Of a DNA stretch of 64,000 bases, positions 18,395 to 27,824 are shown piece after piece. Numbering within the stretch: the first letter of the stretch is position 1; each line of letters opens with the position of its first letter. The notes below the pieces were generated by a model, which was not told the DNA's origin, did not search any database, and saw nothing but the letters and a program-made list of their open reading frames with translations. The position numbers and the translations under genes were made by a program. Origin of the DNA: an uncultured Methanomassiliicoccus sp. (GTDB taxonomy: Archaea; Thermoplasmatota; Thermoplasmata; Methanomassiliicoccales; Methanomassiliicoccaceae); the NCBI GenBank assembly GCA_905202485.1, contig CAJKRY010000003.1, forward strand, positions 65,299-129,298. Reading direction: 5' to 3'.

Positions 18395-19011
18395 TGCAGA
18401 TTCTGGGATAAGCTGTCAATTTTCTTCTGCAGCCTTGCAGAATTGAGTGCAACAGCAACATCCCCTCTTGTTTTTTCCAGCAGCGATCTTGCAATATCCT
18501 GTTTGCGCCTTATTGATATTAAAGCGTCAGGATAGTCAAACATCATAATCATCTGAAACAGTTCTTCCATAATATCGAGGTATTTTGCCGATTCTTCAGG
18601 ATTGCCTTCTCTTAATTTTTCCAGTGCAAAGCGCCTCAGCTCCCCGATGGTATCTGCCAGACCAAGAAGGTAAGCGTTTACCGGGATTCCCATATCATCA
18701 GGGTCCGGTATGTCTTTGTCATTAAGCAGTGCAATCAGAATTGTTGCTTCAGCAAGCTCCTGCAGAGCACCTTCCACCAGACCGGAATGCCAGAGTTCAG
18801 GGTAGGCATCCAAAAGTGATCTGAGGCGGTGCGTTTCATCAATGGCCTCATGCATCATCAGCGAGGTTTCTCCGCCGCTGTGGATTGCATGCACAATGCT
18901 TCCTGAAAGACGTGTGATTACTCTGGCTGATTTAATTGCTATTTCTCTGACTTGGTATTTCTCTTCTAGTCTAGCTTCAATTGTATTTGCCACGTCTTCC
19001 AAGTTTTTCAT
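18391..19011 (-). CDS. Translin-family protein
   Basis: A 206-residue all-helical protein resembling the archaeal translin family (COG2178), predicted RNA- or single-strand-DNA-binding proteins related to eukaryotic translin/TRAX nucleases. Matching features include the early AIKSARVITRLSGSIVHAIHSG helix and the acidic EALQELAEA-like segment. It is one of only three genes here that end in TAG; a TGA follows after a single further codon. It lies upstream of purD on the same strand, but the purD terminator falls between them. Confidence 0.75.
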   Translation of the reverse strand: MKNLEDVANTIEARLEEKYQVREIAIKSARVITRLSGSIVHAIHSGGETSLMMHEAIDETHRLRSLLDAYPELWHSGLVEGALQELAEATILIALLNDKDIPDPDDMGIPVNAYLLGLADTIGELRRFALEKLREGNPEESAKYLDIMEELFQMIMMFDYPDALISIRRKQDIARSLLEKTRGDVAVALNSARLQKKIDSLSQNLH

Positions 19012-19074
19012 ATGCTGATATAGAGAGATATGAGAGTATTAATTCATTTGTATAATTTTTCTACTCAGGTTTGA

Positions 19075-19111
19075 AAAAAGAGACTGACGCACACGGCGGT
19101 GCGTTCAGTCT
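19075..19111 (-). terminator. Intrinsic terminator of purD
   Basis: AGACTGA-CGCAC (19081-19092) pairs with GTGCG-TCAGTCT (19099-19111), leaving one bulged base. On the minus strand the hairpin is followed by CTTTTTT, the complement of six A at 19074-19079. It sits directly behind the purD stop. Confidence 0.75.
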
Positions 19112-19119
19112 TTCTAAGA

Positions 19120-20442
19120 TCATCCTCTGATCTGATTCATATGGTCCATTCTTTTCTGCACTAATTCTGCTCTTCCGATGTCATGGCGCACGAATAGTGC
19201 GCTTCCCTTGACATGCATAAGAGCTTTTTCGCAGACTTTTTCAGCTTCTTCCAGTGTGTCAGCTATTCCTACAACTCCGGCAGAACGGGAAGTGGTGGTG
19301 TAAATCTTATCTCCTTTTTTATCTACCATTGCGTAGTAGACCATTGCTCCTTCGTTTTCTATTGATTTTTCATCGATGGAGATTTCTTTTCCTGCCTTAG
19401 GTTCAGTTCCGTATCCTTCTGGAACCACATACTTGCACACTGTGGCTTTGTTAGAGAATGAAACGCGGTCAGCATTCAGCCTTCCAGATGCTATTCCTGA
19501 GCATATGTCTGTGAAAGATGAGGATAAAATTGACAGTACGTTCATTGCTTCCGGGTCTCCGAATCTTGCGTTGAACTCTATGACGCGCGGTCCTTCCTTC
19601 GTCAGCATGAATTGGCCGTAGAGCACTCCTTTGTACGGGCAGCCTTCTTCCCTCATGGCGGCAACAGTCTTTTTCATGATATCTAGGGCGGCTTCGTAGT
19701 CTTGAGGCCTTACGAACGGCATGCCGTGGTCTTCCATTGTATAAGATCCCATGCCGCCGGTGTTGGGCCCGACATCTCCGTCATAAGCACGCTTGTGATC
19801 CTGAACCAGGGGAGTGGGAATTACATTCCTGCCGTCGCAGAATGCCTGCAGGGTAAATTCTTCTCCTACTGCTTTTTCTTCTAGAATCACACCGGCTCCG
19901 CCGATATTGTTTTTGAAAATTTCCTCAATGTAGCCCAGGGCTTCCTTCTTGTTTTTGAGATGCTCTCCCATGACTTTGACGCCTTTTCCTCCGGTGAGTC
20001 CGATCGGCTTAATGACCAGCTCTTTGTTGGTGTCTTTAATGTAAGCCTTAGCTCTGCTGAATTCATCAAACGCCGCGAAATCAAGATTGCCTGGAACTTT
20101 ATGCCTGCGCATGATGGTTCTTGCAAATGATTTAGAGGTCTCCAGACGGGCGGCAGCCTTGCTGGGACCGACACAGCCTATGCCCTCATCTTCCAAAACA
20201 TCTACCAATCCAGCCTCAAGCGGGGATTCCGGTCCGATTACTGCAAGATCGATGGAGTGCTTTGATGCAAACTGCGCAACCCTTTCTACATCTGTCTCAG
20301 GAATCAGTTCATACTCTACAGAGATGTTTGCTATTCCTGGATTGTTGTTTTTCATAACTGAATAGACTTCTGTTCCGCTTCTGTTCAGAGCTGCGGCGAT
20401 AGCATTTTCTCGCCCGCCACCACCTACTACTAGAGCTTTCAT
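19120..20442 (-). CDS. purD: Phosphoribosylamine-glycine ligase
   Basis: PurD is an ATP-grasp enzyme of de novo purine synthesis that makes glycinamide ribonucleotide. The N-terminal loop VVGGGGRENAIA, the phosphate loop GLTGGKGVKVM and the FNARFGDPEA metal site are all present. The protein has 440 residues from the ATG at 20442. An in-frame ATG seven codons upstream (20463) is less likely because the family begins at MKxLVVGGGGREN. purM lies elsewhere in this window (45443), so the purine genes are scattered. gatD is transcribed divergently. Confidence 0.95.
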   Translation of the reverse strand: MKALVVGGGGRENAIAAALNRSGTEVYSVMKNNNPGIANISVEYELIPETDVERVAQFASKHSIDLAVIGPESPLEAGLVDVLEDEGIGCVGPSKAAARLETSKSFARTIMRRHKVPGNLDFAAFDEFSRAKAYIKDTNKELVIKPIGLTGGKGVKVMGEHLKNKKEALGYIEEIFKNNIGGAGVILEEKAVGEEFTLQAFCDGRNVIPTPLVQDHKRAYDGDVGPNTGGMGSYTMEDHGMPFVRPQDYEAALDIMKKTVAAMREEGCPYKGVLYGQFMLTKEGPRVIEFNARFGDPEAMNVLSILSSSFTDICSGIASGRLNADRVSFSNKATVCKYVVPEGYGTEPKAGKEISIDEKSIENEGAMVYYAMVDKKGDKIYTTTSRSAGVVGIADTLEEAEKVCEKALMHVKGSALFVRHDIGRAELVQKRMDHMNQIRG

Positions 20443-20535
20443 GGTGAATCCTAGCAGCCACAATGATAACTAAGTAAAAAAAGATGCTCAAGGGGGAAGT
20501 TCAAAAAGGATGAGAGACATGCGCGTAGCGGTCTA

Positions 20536-21831
20536 ATGAGTTACTCACCTTTCATTTCCGAACTTATCAAAAAGTTAGATGCCAAAGAAGGCGACGCGCT
20601 GTCAATCAAGAACGGCGAACGCGAGTATGTTGGTACGTTAATGCCTCATCATGAATTTAGTCTTGAGGATATTATAATTCTTAAATTATCAAACGGCTAC
20701 AACATAGGCATCAAAGTATCTGAATCATCCTCTGTGAAACTGATATCCAAAGGAACCGCCAAAGAGAAAAATCCCAGACCTGAACAGCACTCTGATGGAA
20801 AGACCGTGTCAGTCTTAGGAACAGGCGGGACCATTGCCAGCTATGTGGACTACCGCACAGGCGCGGTGCATCCTGCTTTGTCCGCAGGAGATCTGGTGGC
20901 TGCTGTGCCTGAAATCAAAGACATCTGCGATGTGAAGGCCGAAGTGCTGTTTTCCATCTTCTCTGAAAACATGAAGGTAGAAAACTGGCAGACAATTGCA
21001 CAGGAAGCCGCAGACCGCATTAATGCCGGAGCAGAAGGATGCATAATTCCTCACGGAACTGATACGCTCGGTTATACTTCAGCAGCATTATCTTTCATGC
21101 TCGGCGACCTGCCGAAACCCGTAGTTCTTGTGGGCGCGCAGAGATCTTCAGACAGACCTTCTTCCGATGCCTATACAAATCTAGTGTCTGCAGCGAGATT
21201 CATCGTGAACACGGACGCTGCCGAGGTCTTCGCTTTAATGCATGCTTCTTCCTCTGATTCCTCAGCTGCAGTGCACAGGGGAACGAAAGTCAGAAAAATG
21301 CATACCTCCAGAAGAGATGCATTCAAGAGTGTCAATTCTCCAGTCATAGCCACCGTCGATTTTGAGGGCGGCATTGATTTCCATGCTGAATATAAAAGGA
21401 AGAATGAGGGAAAAGTTCATGCACGGACGGAAATGGAAACAAACGTTGCTTTGCTGCAGTACTTCCCGGGCATGAGCCCCTTAATGTTCAGCAAGATTCT
21501 TCATGAGAGCGCGGGAGTCGTGATTTCCGGAACCGGCCTGGGACATGTTTCTGCCGAAATGGCCCAGGAGATAAAGTCTGCAGTCGGTGGCGGAACTTCT
21601 GTGGTGATGACTTCCCAGTGCCTTTACGGCCGCACCAATCTGAATGTGTACAACACAGGAAGGGATCTGATCTCTGCAGGTGTCATTCCCGGAGAAGACA
21701 TGCTTCCCGAGACCGCATACGTCAAACTGATGTGGGTTCTTGCCCAGACTTCAGATAAAGACAAGGTTTACGAGATGATGAGAACTAATCTCCGCGGTGA
21801 AATCACAGACAGGAGGGATATCAGTGAGTGA
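20536..21831 (+). CDS. gatD: Glu-tRNA(Gln) amidotransferase subunit D
   Basis: A 431-residue subunit of the archaeal GatDE amidotransferase, which converts mis-acylated Glu-tRNA(Gln) to Gln-tRNA(Gln). GatD is the asparaginase-like part that releases ammonia. An N-terminal beta-barrel of about 85 residues precedes the type I asparaginase domain, whose catalytic segments VLGTGGTIAS and IIPHGTDTLGYT are visible. The 3' end overlaps gatE by 8 bases. Confidence 0.96.
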   Translation: MSYSPFISELIKKLDAKEGDALSIKNGEREYVGTLMPHHEFSLEDIIILKLSNGYNIGIKVSESSSVKLISKGTAKEKNPRPEQHSDGKTVSVLGTGGTIASYVDYRTGAVHPALSAGDLVAAVPEIKDICDVKAEVLFSIFSENMKVENWQTIAQEAADRINAGAEGCIIPHGTDTLGYTSAALSFMLGDLPKPVVLVGAQRSSDRPSSDAYTNLVSAARFIVNTDAAEVFALMHASSSDSSAAVHRGTKVRKMHTSRRDAFKSVNSPVIATVDFEGGIDFHAEYKRKNEGKVHARTEMETNVALLQYFPGMSPLMFSKILHESAGVVISGTGLGHVSAEMAQEIKSAVGGGTSVVMTSQCLYGRTNLNVYNTGRDLISAGVIPGEDMLPETAYVKLMWVLAQTSDKDKVYEMMRTNLRGEITDRRDISE

Positions 21832-23683
21832 TGAGATAGTATGCGGAATTGAAATACACCAGCAGCTCGATACCAAGAAGCTGTTCTGCGACTGTTCCAC
21901 AGCACTTGTGGATGAAGAGGGTCAGAAGTTCTTCCGCAGACTCAGGCCTACACAGTCTGAACTGGGAGAGATAGACCGCGCTGCGCTTATGCAGGCAGAG
22001 AAGAAACTCAGGTTCGTATATCAGGCCCCTGAAGGAGTGTCCTGCCTGGTGGATGCAGACGAGGAGCCGCCGCACAGCGCCAACAAGGACGCTCTTGATA
22101 TTGTTCTTACAGTCGCAGCGCTTCTCAATGCACAGCCTGTCGACGAAGTGCATTTCATGCGTAAGATTGTGGTGGACGGAAGCAACACCTCCGGGTTCCA
22201 GCGTACTGCCATGATTGCTATGAATGGACATATTGAGATAAATGGTAAAAAAATCACAATCCCGACATTCTGCCTTGAGGAGGATGCTGCGAGGAAAGTG
22301 GAGACAAAGGCCGGGGAAATCACATACAGACTGGATCGTCTTGGTATTCCGCTAATCGAGATCGCCACCGGTCCGGATATGCGTTCTGCAGAGGAAGTCA
22401 AAGAGGTTGCCTTCGCTTTAGGTTCGATAATGCGTGCCACCCGCAGGGTAAAGCGCGGAATCGGAACGATACGCGAGGATCTCAACATTTCAATTCCTGG
22501 AGGAGCCAGAGTAGAAATAAAAGGTGTCCAGGAACTCCGCATGCTTCCTATTTATGTTCAAAATGAAGCAAACAGACAAAAGTCTTTATTGAGAATTAAA
22601 GAAATACTTTTGGAAAGGGGAACAAAGCCGGCTTCTGAAGAATACGTTGATCTCACAGAGGACTTTAAGTCCTGTGAGTCCAAGATTATCTCTTCTGCCG
22701 TCAAGAAGAAAGGCAAGGTCTTTGCTGTCGCCCTGCCGGGCTTTTCTGGTGTCATGAAATCTGCCGACTCCTCCCTGAGACTGGGTGCAGAAATGGCCGG
22801 GTATGCCAAGACCAAAGGAGTGGCTGGAATATTCCATTCCGACGAGCTTCCGAATTATGGTATCTCACAGGAATACGTAGATCTTGTGAGAAAGAGGCTC
22901 AATCTTTCTGCTGATGATGCCTTTGCACTCTGTGCTGATGATGCGAAAAAAGCATCTTCCGCCATCGTTGCCGCAGTTAAACGCGCCAACATGGCTCTGG
23001 AAGGCGTGCCTGAAGAAACAAGGGATCCTAAGCCGGATGGAACCAGCGTGTATTCCAGGCCTCTTCCCGGCGCAGCAAGGATGTATCCGGAGACTGATGT
23101 GCCGCCGATTGCGATCGGAGAGCACATGATGTCTGAGATATTTTCCAACCTTCCTGAGCTGCCGAAAGAAAAAGCCGAGCGCCTTGCCACACAGTATTCA
23201 ATCCATATTCAGCAGTCTACACAGCTGGTCAGAGATGGAAAAGACGAGGTTTTCGAGAAGGTGGCTGTAACTTCTGAAATAGCCTCAGTAGCTGCCAGAA
23301 CTCTGCTTTCCACTTTACCTGAACTTGAAAGAGATGGTGGCGATATTTCATGCATATCTGATGATGCTATCTGCACAGTCTTTGAAGGTTTGAGCAGCAG
23401 CAGGTTTGCCAAGGATGCTATTCCCGATATACTGAAGGCTGTTATTTCTGGAAAGAGTGTCGAGTGTGCAGTCGAAGAAGCTGGCAGGTCTCTGATCAAT
23501 GAGGATGACGCTGCCGAGATCGTTTCCAGACTTGTGCAGGAACGCGCCGATTTCGTCAAATCAAAAGGCCTTGGAGCCGTCGGTCCGCTGATGGGCCCAC
23601 TGATGACTGAAATGAGAGGAAAAATCGACGGTAAACAGGCCAGCGAGCTTCTTAAGAAGGAAATTGAAAAATTCTTAGGATAA
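21824..23683 (+). CDS. gatE: Glu-tRNA(Gln) amidotransferase subunit E
   Basis: A GatB-like tRNA-binding kinase/transferase subunit of 619 residues, the partner of GatD. The opening VCGIEIHQQLDTKKLFC and the internal NTSGFQRTAMIAMNG and RLGIPLIEIATGPD segments are diagnostic, and a tail domain lies at the C-terminus. I chose the GTG at 21824 because AGGAGGG is placed 6-7 bases upstream. A longer frame from GTG 21797 has no ribosome binding site. Presence of GatDE implies that glutaminyl-tRNA is made indirectly in this organism. Confidence 0.95.
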   Translation: MSDEIVCGIEIHQQLDTKKLFCDCSTALVDEEGQKFFRRLRPTQSELGEIDRAALMQAEKKLRFVYQAPEGVSCLVDADEEPPHSANKDALDIVLTVAALLNAQPVDEVHFMRKIVVDGSNTSGFQRTAMIAMNGHIEINGKKITIPTFCLEEDAARKVETKAGEITYRLDRLGIPLIEIATGPDMRSAEEVKEVAFALGSIMRATRRVKRGIGTIREDLNISIPGGARVEIKGVQELRMLPIYVQNEANRQKSLLRIKEILLERGTKPASEEYVDLTEDFKSCESKIISSAVKKKGKVFAVALPGFSGVMKSADSSLRLGAEMAGYAKTKGVAGIFHSDELPNYGISQEYVDLVRKRLNLSADDAFALCADDAKKASSAIVAAVKRANMALEGVPEETRDPKPDGTSVYSRPLPGAARMYPETDVPPIAIGEHMMSEIFSNLPELPKEKAERLATQYSIHIQQSTQLVRDGKDEVFEKVAVTSEIASVAARTLLSTLPELERDGGDISCISDDAICTVFEGLSSSRFAKDAIPDILKAVISGKSVECAVEEAGRSLINEDDAAEIVSRLVQERADFVKSKGLGAVGPLMGPLMTEMRGKIDGKQASELLKKEIEKFLG

Positions 23684-23736
23684 CCGTTTAATCGTCGCCC
23701 AATTCTTTTCTTCATCGTCTTTGCTTCAATAATGAG

Positions 23737-24060
23737 GTGAATGGAGAAAAGAATGCACTTCCTGCAGCCGCTGCATTTTCCGGCGGACTGCTTATTTTAA
23801 TTCAGGGTCTGATCATGACTCTGGTTCCTTTATGGTCGGATTTCAGTTCTTACACAACACTTTTTTACGGTCTTTTTGTGGCGGTTCTGGGCGTCATATC
23901 TATCTGCCTGAGTTATTTTATTTACAAATCTTACAGTTTTCCTAAGTCAGCTTTGCTGCTGTCAATTGCGGTGGTCTCTATGATTTTTGCCGGCGGAGGA
24001 TTTATAATCGGCTCGATTCTTACTTCCATCGGAGGCAGCCTGTCGCTGCTTTCACTGTAA
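23737..24060 (+). CDS. Small four-helix membrane protein, function unknown
   Basis: A 107-residue protein composed almost entirely of about four hydrophobic helices separated by short polar turns. I recognise no family. It starts at GTG and lies 53 bases after gatE. Its last nine bases overlap the convergent methyltransferase gene. Confidence 0.55.
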   Translation: MNGEKNALPAAAAFSGGLLILIQGLIMTLVPLWSDFSSYTTLFYGLFVAVLGVISICLSYFIYKSYSFPKSALLLSIAVVSMIFAGGGFIIGSILTSIGGSLSLLSL

Positions 24061-24627
24061 TCTCAGCTCTTCAACCCAGAGCTCTTCAAAGAAGCATCTG
24101 CGTGTTTTTAATTTTTTACGATTAAAATTAGAAAGAACATTGTCAAGAACTTCTAAATTCATTTCTGATGAAAGCAACACTATAATTCTGCCGTCTGGCA
24201 GCAGGTGATCTCTGCTCTGTTCGAGAAATTCTTCCAGAATTTCTGTTCCAGTAGGTCCCCCGGCCCAGGCTTTCTCTATGATTCCGCAGCCCTCTTCCTC
24301 GGCAGACAGGTAAGGCGGATTAAAAACAATGAGGCTGAAATTTTCATGTATATTTTGAAATAAATTACTAACAACCGTGATGCCTTTAAGATTGTTATTT
24401 TTCAGATTATTATTTGTGCAGTCCACTGCTTTCGGATTTATATCTGCAGCCGTGAGCTGTGCACCGTTAAATGCCATGTGGCAGCTTACAAGCCCGGTTC
24501 CGCAGCCCATCTCCAGGACCTTAAGTCCTTGTGAGAATTCAAGACTATCTAGCAGAAGGAACGTATCTTCTGCCGGGGGATAGACTTCTGCACATTCTGT
24601 AATATCTATTTTTGGATTGTATTCCAC
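24052..24627 (-). CDS. HemK/Mtq2-type protein glutamine methyltransferase
   Basis: A 191-residue class I SAM-dependent methyltransferase. The SAM-binding loop VLEMGCGTGLVS and the catalytic FNPPY motif identify the HemK/PrmC superfamily. The short length without an N-terminal substrate domain is typical of archaeal/eukaryotic Mtq2, which methylates the GGQ glutamine of release factor aRF1 (and other substrates). Translation begins at GTG. The gene overlaps its convergent neighbour by nine bases and is divergent from tiaS. Confidence 0.8.
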   Translation of the reverse strand: MEYNPKIDITECAEVYPPAEDTFLLLDSLEFSQGLKVLEMGCGTGLVSCHMAFNGAQLTAADINPKAVDCTNNNLKNNNLKGITVVSNLFQNIHENFSLIVFNPPYLSAEEEGCGIIEKAWAGGPTGTEILEEFLEQSRDHLLPDGRIIVLLSSEMNLEVLDNVLSNFNRKKLKTRRCFFEELWVEELRLQ

Positions 24628-24705
24628 GGCTTTTGTATCTCCGTACTTGTATTTTTTAGCATCCCTATCGCAACAAATTCATACTCCGTCTGATATCGGT
24701 ACAGC

Positions 24706-25998
24706 ATGTATGTGGCTGTCGATGATACAGATTCTTCCACTTGGATGTGCACCACTTTCCTAGCAACGGAACTGGTACGCACATTGGATGATCTGGATCT
24801 CATCGGGTTTCCAAGACTTGTGCGTTTGAATCCTGCCGTGCCGTGGAAGACAAGAGGCAACGGCGCCCTCTGCATAAGGGTCGGAAAGGGCTCTGGAGAT
24901 CGCCGCTGCATTGGAAATATTGCAGGCCGCAAGATATTCTGTTATGATTCGATTGAAAGCGAACCGGACATTGATGAAGTCTTCAACCGCTGTATCGGCC
25001 TGGTAAAAGAATGGTCGCAGGTAGATCATGCAGACCCGGGTCTCGTTGTCTGCAGGGAATTTTTAGATCCATCTCTGTATGATAAGGCAGTTCACAGAAT
25101 TATCTCTAAAGAAGAGGCCCTTTCCTATCTGGAAGGAAAGGAGCACAGAGTTTTTCAGATCAACAAGGGCCGCGGTGTCATTGGTGCCTCTGCCTCAATT
25201 TCCTGGGCACCCGGTGACCACACGTACGAAGTTCTTGCCTACAGAGAACGCAGCAGATGGGGAACACATAGAGAAGTAAATGCCGATGACGTCAAACAGC
25301 TGGACGAAAAATTTCCTTCAACATTCAATAATTATGACGAGGGGCTGTCTAAGCCTGCCATCGTTCCCAACACTTCCTGTCCTATACTGTATGGAGTAAG
25401 GGGAGACTCTTACGAAGACCTGCTGAATATCAGGGAATTCATAAGATCTGAAGAAGTCGAGCGCTGGCTCATCTATCTAAGCAATCAGGGCACAGACGAC
25501 CACATTATCTACGACTATGATTCGCTGGAGCCTAATTCTTCGTATGCTGTAGAAGGGACTGTAGTCTCCACACCGGTCACCGTTGCCGGCGGGCATGTAA
25601 TCCTTACAATTGATGCCGGGGAGCAGCTTGAATGCGCAGCATATGAGCCTTCTAAAGACTTCAGGAATGTAATACGCGCTTTGAGGCCTGGAGACAGAAT
25701 AAAAGTCTTCGGAGAGCTGAGAGAGGAGCCGCGGACATTAAATATCGAAAAGCTGCAGGTGGTTTCCCTATCTTCCTTTAAAATCAAGGTTGCAAACCCG
25801 AGATGCAGTATCTGCGGCAGGATCATGAAGTCTGTCGGAGTAGGGCAGGGATACAGGTGCAGAGAGTGCGGTACTAAGTCAAATGACGTAGTTATGGCTG
25901 AAGAACCTAGAACAATCTCTATAGGCTGGTACGAACCGCCCGTCTGTTCGCGCAGACATCTCTCCAAACCTCTTAAGCGGTGCAATATTGAAGATTAA
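24706..25998 (+). CDS. tiaS: tRNA(Ile2) 2-agmatinylcytidine synthetase
   Basis: TiaS attaches agmatine to C34 of the AUA-reading tRNA(Ile), an archaea-specific modification. The 430-residue protein has the N-terminal ATP-binding segment VAVDDTDSSTWMCTTFLATEL. The central region carries NKGRGVIGASASISW, an OB-fold follows (about 280-350), and a zinc ribbon lies at about 365-390 (CSICG...CRECG). The length and domain order fit the family. Confidence 0.93.
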   Translation: MYVAVDDTDSSTWMCTTFLATELVRTLDDLDLIGFPRLVRLNPAVPWKTRGNGALCIRVGKGSGDRRCIGNIAGRKIFCYDSIESEPDIDEVFNRCIGLVKEWSQVDHADPGLVVCREFLDPSLYDKAVHRIISKEEALSYLEGKEHRVFQINKGRGVIGASASISWAPGDHTYEVLAYRERSRWGTHREVNADDVKQLDEKFPSTFNNYDEGLSKPAIVPNTSCPILYGVRGDSYEDLLNIREFIRSEEVERWLIYLSNQGTDDHIIYDYDSLEPNSSYAVEGTVVSTPVTVAGGHVILTIDAGEQLECAAYEPSKDFRNVIRALRPGDRIKVFGELREEPRTLNIEKLQVVSLSSFKIKVANPRCSICGRIMKSVGVGQGYRCRECGTKSNDVVMAEEPRTISIGWYEPPVCSRRHLSKPLKRCNIED

Positions 25999-26168
25999 AT
26001 AATCTGGCCTCTCTGCCGAATCTGTCTTATAATTTTGAATATTGCATAAAGTTAATTTTGTAAACGCCTATCTTCGTTTATTGACGAACGGTATCACCGA
26101 CAGTTATTTAAGATAATATTGCGTGAAGCATCTTTGGAATTGTTAACCCAATTTTGAAAAGGGATCTG

Positions 26169-27347
26169 ATGAACGAAGCAGTAATCGTTAGTGCAACTCG
26201 AACCGCAGTAGGAAAGTTAGGCGGAGCTTTGAAAAATTTCACAGCGCCTCAGCTTGGAACTAAAGTAATAAGCGAAGCTGTACAGAGATCCAAATTAGAG
26301 CCGGCAGACATTCAAGAATGTATTATGGGAATAGTTCTGTCTGCAGGAACCGGGCAGAATCCGGCCAGACAGGCCGCGTTGAATGCAGGTCTGCCAGTTG
26401 AAATTGGTTCATTAAATGTCAATAAAATCTGCGGATCAGGCCTGAAGTCTGTTATGCTGGCCGCAAACTCTATCCGCGTGGGAGAACACGACGCAATCGT
26501 AGCCGGCGGAATGGAGAATATGAGTTCTGCTCCATACCTCCTTATGGAAGGAAGGTTCGGATACAGGCTTGGAGACAACAAGATCATTGACCATCTTGTT
26601 CACGACGGACTGTGGGATGCTCCTACGGATTCCCATATGGGAATGACTGCCGAGATTGTGGCCGAACGCTTTAACATCACCAGAGAGCAGGCAGATGAGT
26701 TATCGTTCCAGAGTCACGTAAAGTCCAACAATGCTACTAAAAATGGGTACTTTTCAAAAGAGATAGTCCCCATCACTGTAAAATCCAAAAAAACAGAGTT
26801 TGAGTTCAAGGAAGATGAGGGAATCAGACCTGACATTTCCATGGAAGCACTTTCCAAGCTCAAGCCTGCATTTAAAAAAGACGGAATCGTCACAGCAGGG
26901 AATTCTTCGCAGATCAGCGACGGAGCGGCAGCGCTTGTAATAACCTCGAGAAAATATGCAGAAGAGAAGAGTCTTAATATCTTAGCATCTATAAAGGACT
27001 ACAATACTGGTGGAACTAAGCCCGAGTGGATCATGGAGGCTCCGATTTCTACAACTCAAACACTGCTGAAAAGGAACAATATGACTATTGATGACATCGA
27101 CCTTTTCGAGCACAACGAAGCCTTCGCAACCGCTTCTGTGGCAGTTAAGAAAACGCTTGAAGTTCCCGATGACAAGTTCAATGTTAATGGAGGCGCAGTA
27201 GCTATCGGACATCCTATTGGATGTTCTGGAGCTAGAGTGCTCGTTTCATTAATCTACGAATTACAGAGAGCCCAAAAGCACAGAGGTTTGCTCACCCTGT
27301 GCCTTGGAGGCGGAAACGCTGTCTCAATGATAATTGAGAGAGAATGA
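26169..27347 (+). CDS. Thiolase (acetyl-CoA acetyltransferase, bacterial type)
   Basis: A 392-residue biosynthetic-type thiolase with the catalytic set C88 (KICGSG), H348 (AIGHPIG) and C378 (LCLGGG) in exactly the spacing of bacterial acetoacetyl-CoA thiolases. It joins two acetyl-CoA, or the reverse. Typical archaeal mevalonate thiolases are encoded beside a DUF35 protein and HMG-CoA synthase. Neither is present here, and the sequence looks bacterial, suggesting acquisition by transfer. I chose the ATG at 26169 (AAAAGGGA upstream) over a TTG five codons earlier. Confidence 0.9.
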   Translation: MNEAVIVSATRTAVGKLGGALKNFTAPQLGTKVISEAVQRSKLEPADIQECIMGIVLSAGTGQNPARQAALNAGLPVEIGSLNVNKICGSGLKSVMLAANSIRVGEHDAIVAGGMENMSSAPYLLMEGRFGYRLGDNKIIDHLVHDGLWDAPTDSHMGMTAEIVAERFNITREQADELSFQSHVKSNNATKNGYFSKEIVPITVKSKKTEFEFKEDEGIRPDISMEALSKLKPAFKKDGIVTAGNSSQISDGAAALVITSRKYAEEKSLNILASIKDYNTGGTKPEWIMEAPISTTQTLLKRNNMTIDDIDLFEHNEAFATASVAVKKTLEVPDDKFNVNGGAVAIGHPIGCSGARVLVSLIYELQRAQKHRGLLTLCLGGGNAVSMIIERE

Positions 27348-27383
27348 GGCTTTTCTGTACAATCACCATCCGGCAAACGCTAG

Positions 27384-27405
27384 GCGGCCGTGAAAACACG
27401 GCCGC
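27384..27405. terminator. Perfect GC-rich hairpin after the thiolase gene
   Basis: GCGGCCGTG (27384-27392) and CACGGCCGC (27397-27405) form a perfect 9-bp stem with an AAAA loop, 37 bases after the thiolase stop. No T-run follows directly, so it may be a processing, pausing or insulating structure rather than a simple terminator. It lies between convergent genes. Confidence 0.5.
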
Positions 27406-27517
27406 AAATTAAACCCTTTTGTGATAGTTTTATCATTAACATCTCTATTGTGAAAATCCCCGATGACGAATTTTCCGCGCTGATCAGTGATGAGTGATGG
27501 GCGAGCCGAGGGGGCAT

Positions 27518-27748
27518 TTATTCCTTATCAATCCACCAGACCCATCCGCCGCGTTCCGCTGAGACTTCGCCGCAGATCATGCCTTTTCTTTTTAAAACAT
27601 TCAGAGTCCTGGCTAGATCATCAGGGCATTGAGTTCCCTGATCAGCCAGTGCAGCCTCTAGTTCAAGAGTCGTGTACTGCCTGTCGCCAAGCACCCTTGA
27701 TACGATTTTGTATTTTTCTTCGAGACTGAGACTCATCACAGCCTTCAT
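27518..27748 (-). CDS. Small predicted winged-helix protein
   Basis: A 76-residue protein (72 if the ATG at 27736 is used, which has GAAGG upstream). Helix-turn-helix-like spacing (YTTLELEAALADQG...DDLARTLNVLKRKGMICGEV) is followed by a tryptophan-rich wing, GGWVWWIDKE. This suggests a single winged helix that could bind DNA. It is a family assignment by appearance only. The antisense frame on the plus strand has no protein character. Confidence 0.6.
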   Translation of the reverse strand: MKAVMSLSLEEKYKIVSRVLGDRQYTTLELEAALADQGTQCPDDLARTLNVLKRKGMICGEVSAERGGWVWWIDKE

Positions 27749-27783
27749 TGACGTTCAGATTAAAAACTTTCCATACTGTGTGG

Positions 27784-27793
27784 CTATAAAAAA
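27784..27793 (+). promoter_or_regulatory. TATA box of the HPS-RraA fusion gene
   Basis: CTATAAAAAA lies 41 bases before the ATG at 27825, predicting a leader of about 10-15 bases. The upstream region is shared with the divergent winged-helix gene. Confidence 0.5.
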
Positions 27794-27824
27794 TGCCTAA
27801 TATGCAGAACGCATAGCCTTCGGT

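Noticed and set aside
27450..27497. 15-codon GTG frame before the winged-helix gene
   Set aside because: Too short to support, with no ribosome binding site.
27487..27729. 80-codon plus-strand frame over the winged-helix gene
   Set aside because: Arg/Pro/Cys-rich, shadow-like composition; the minus-strand frame is the plausible gene.
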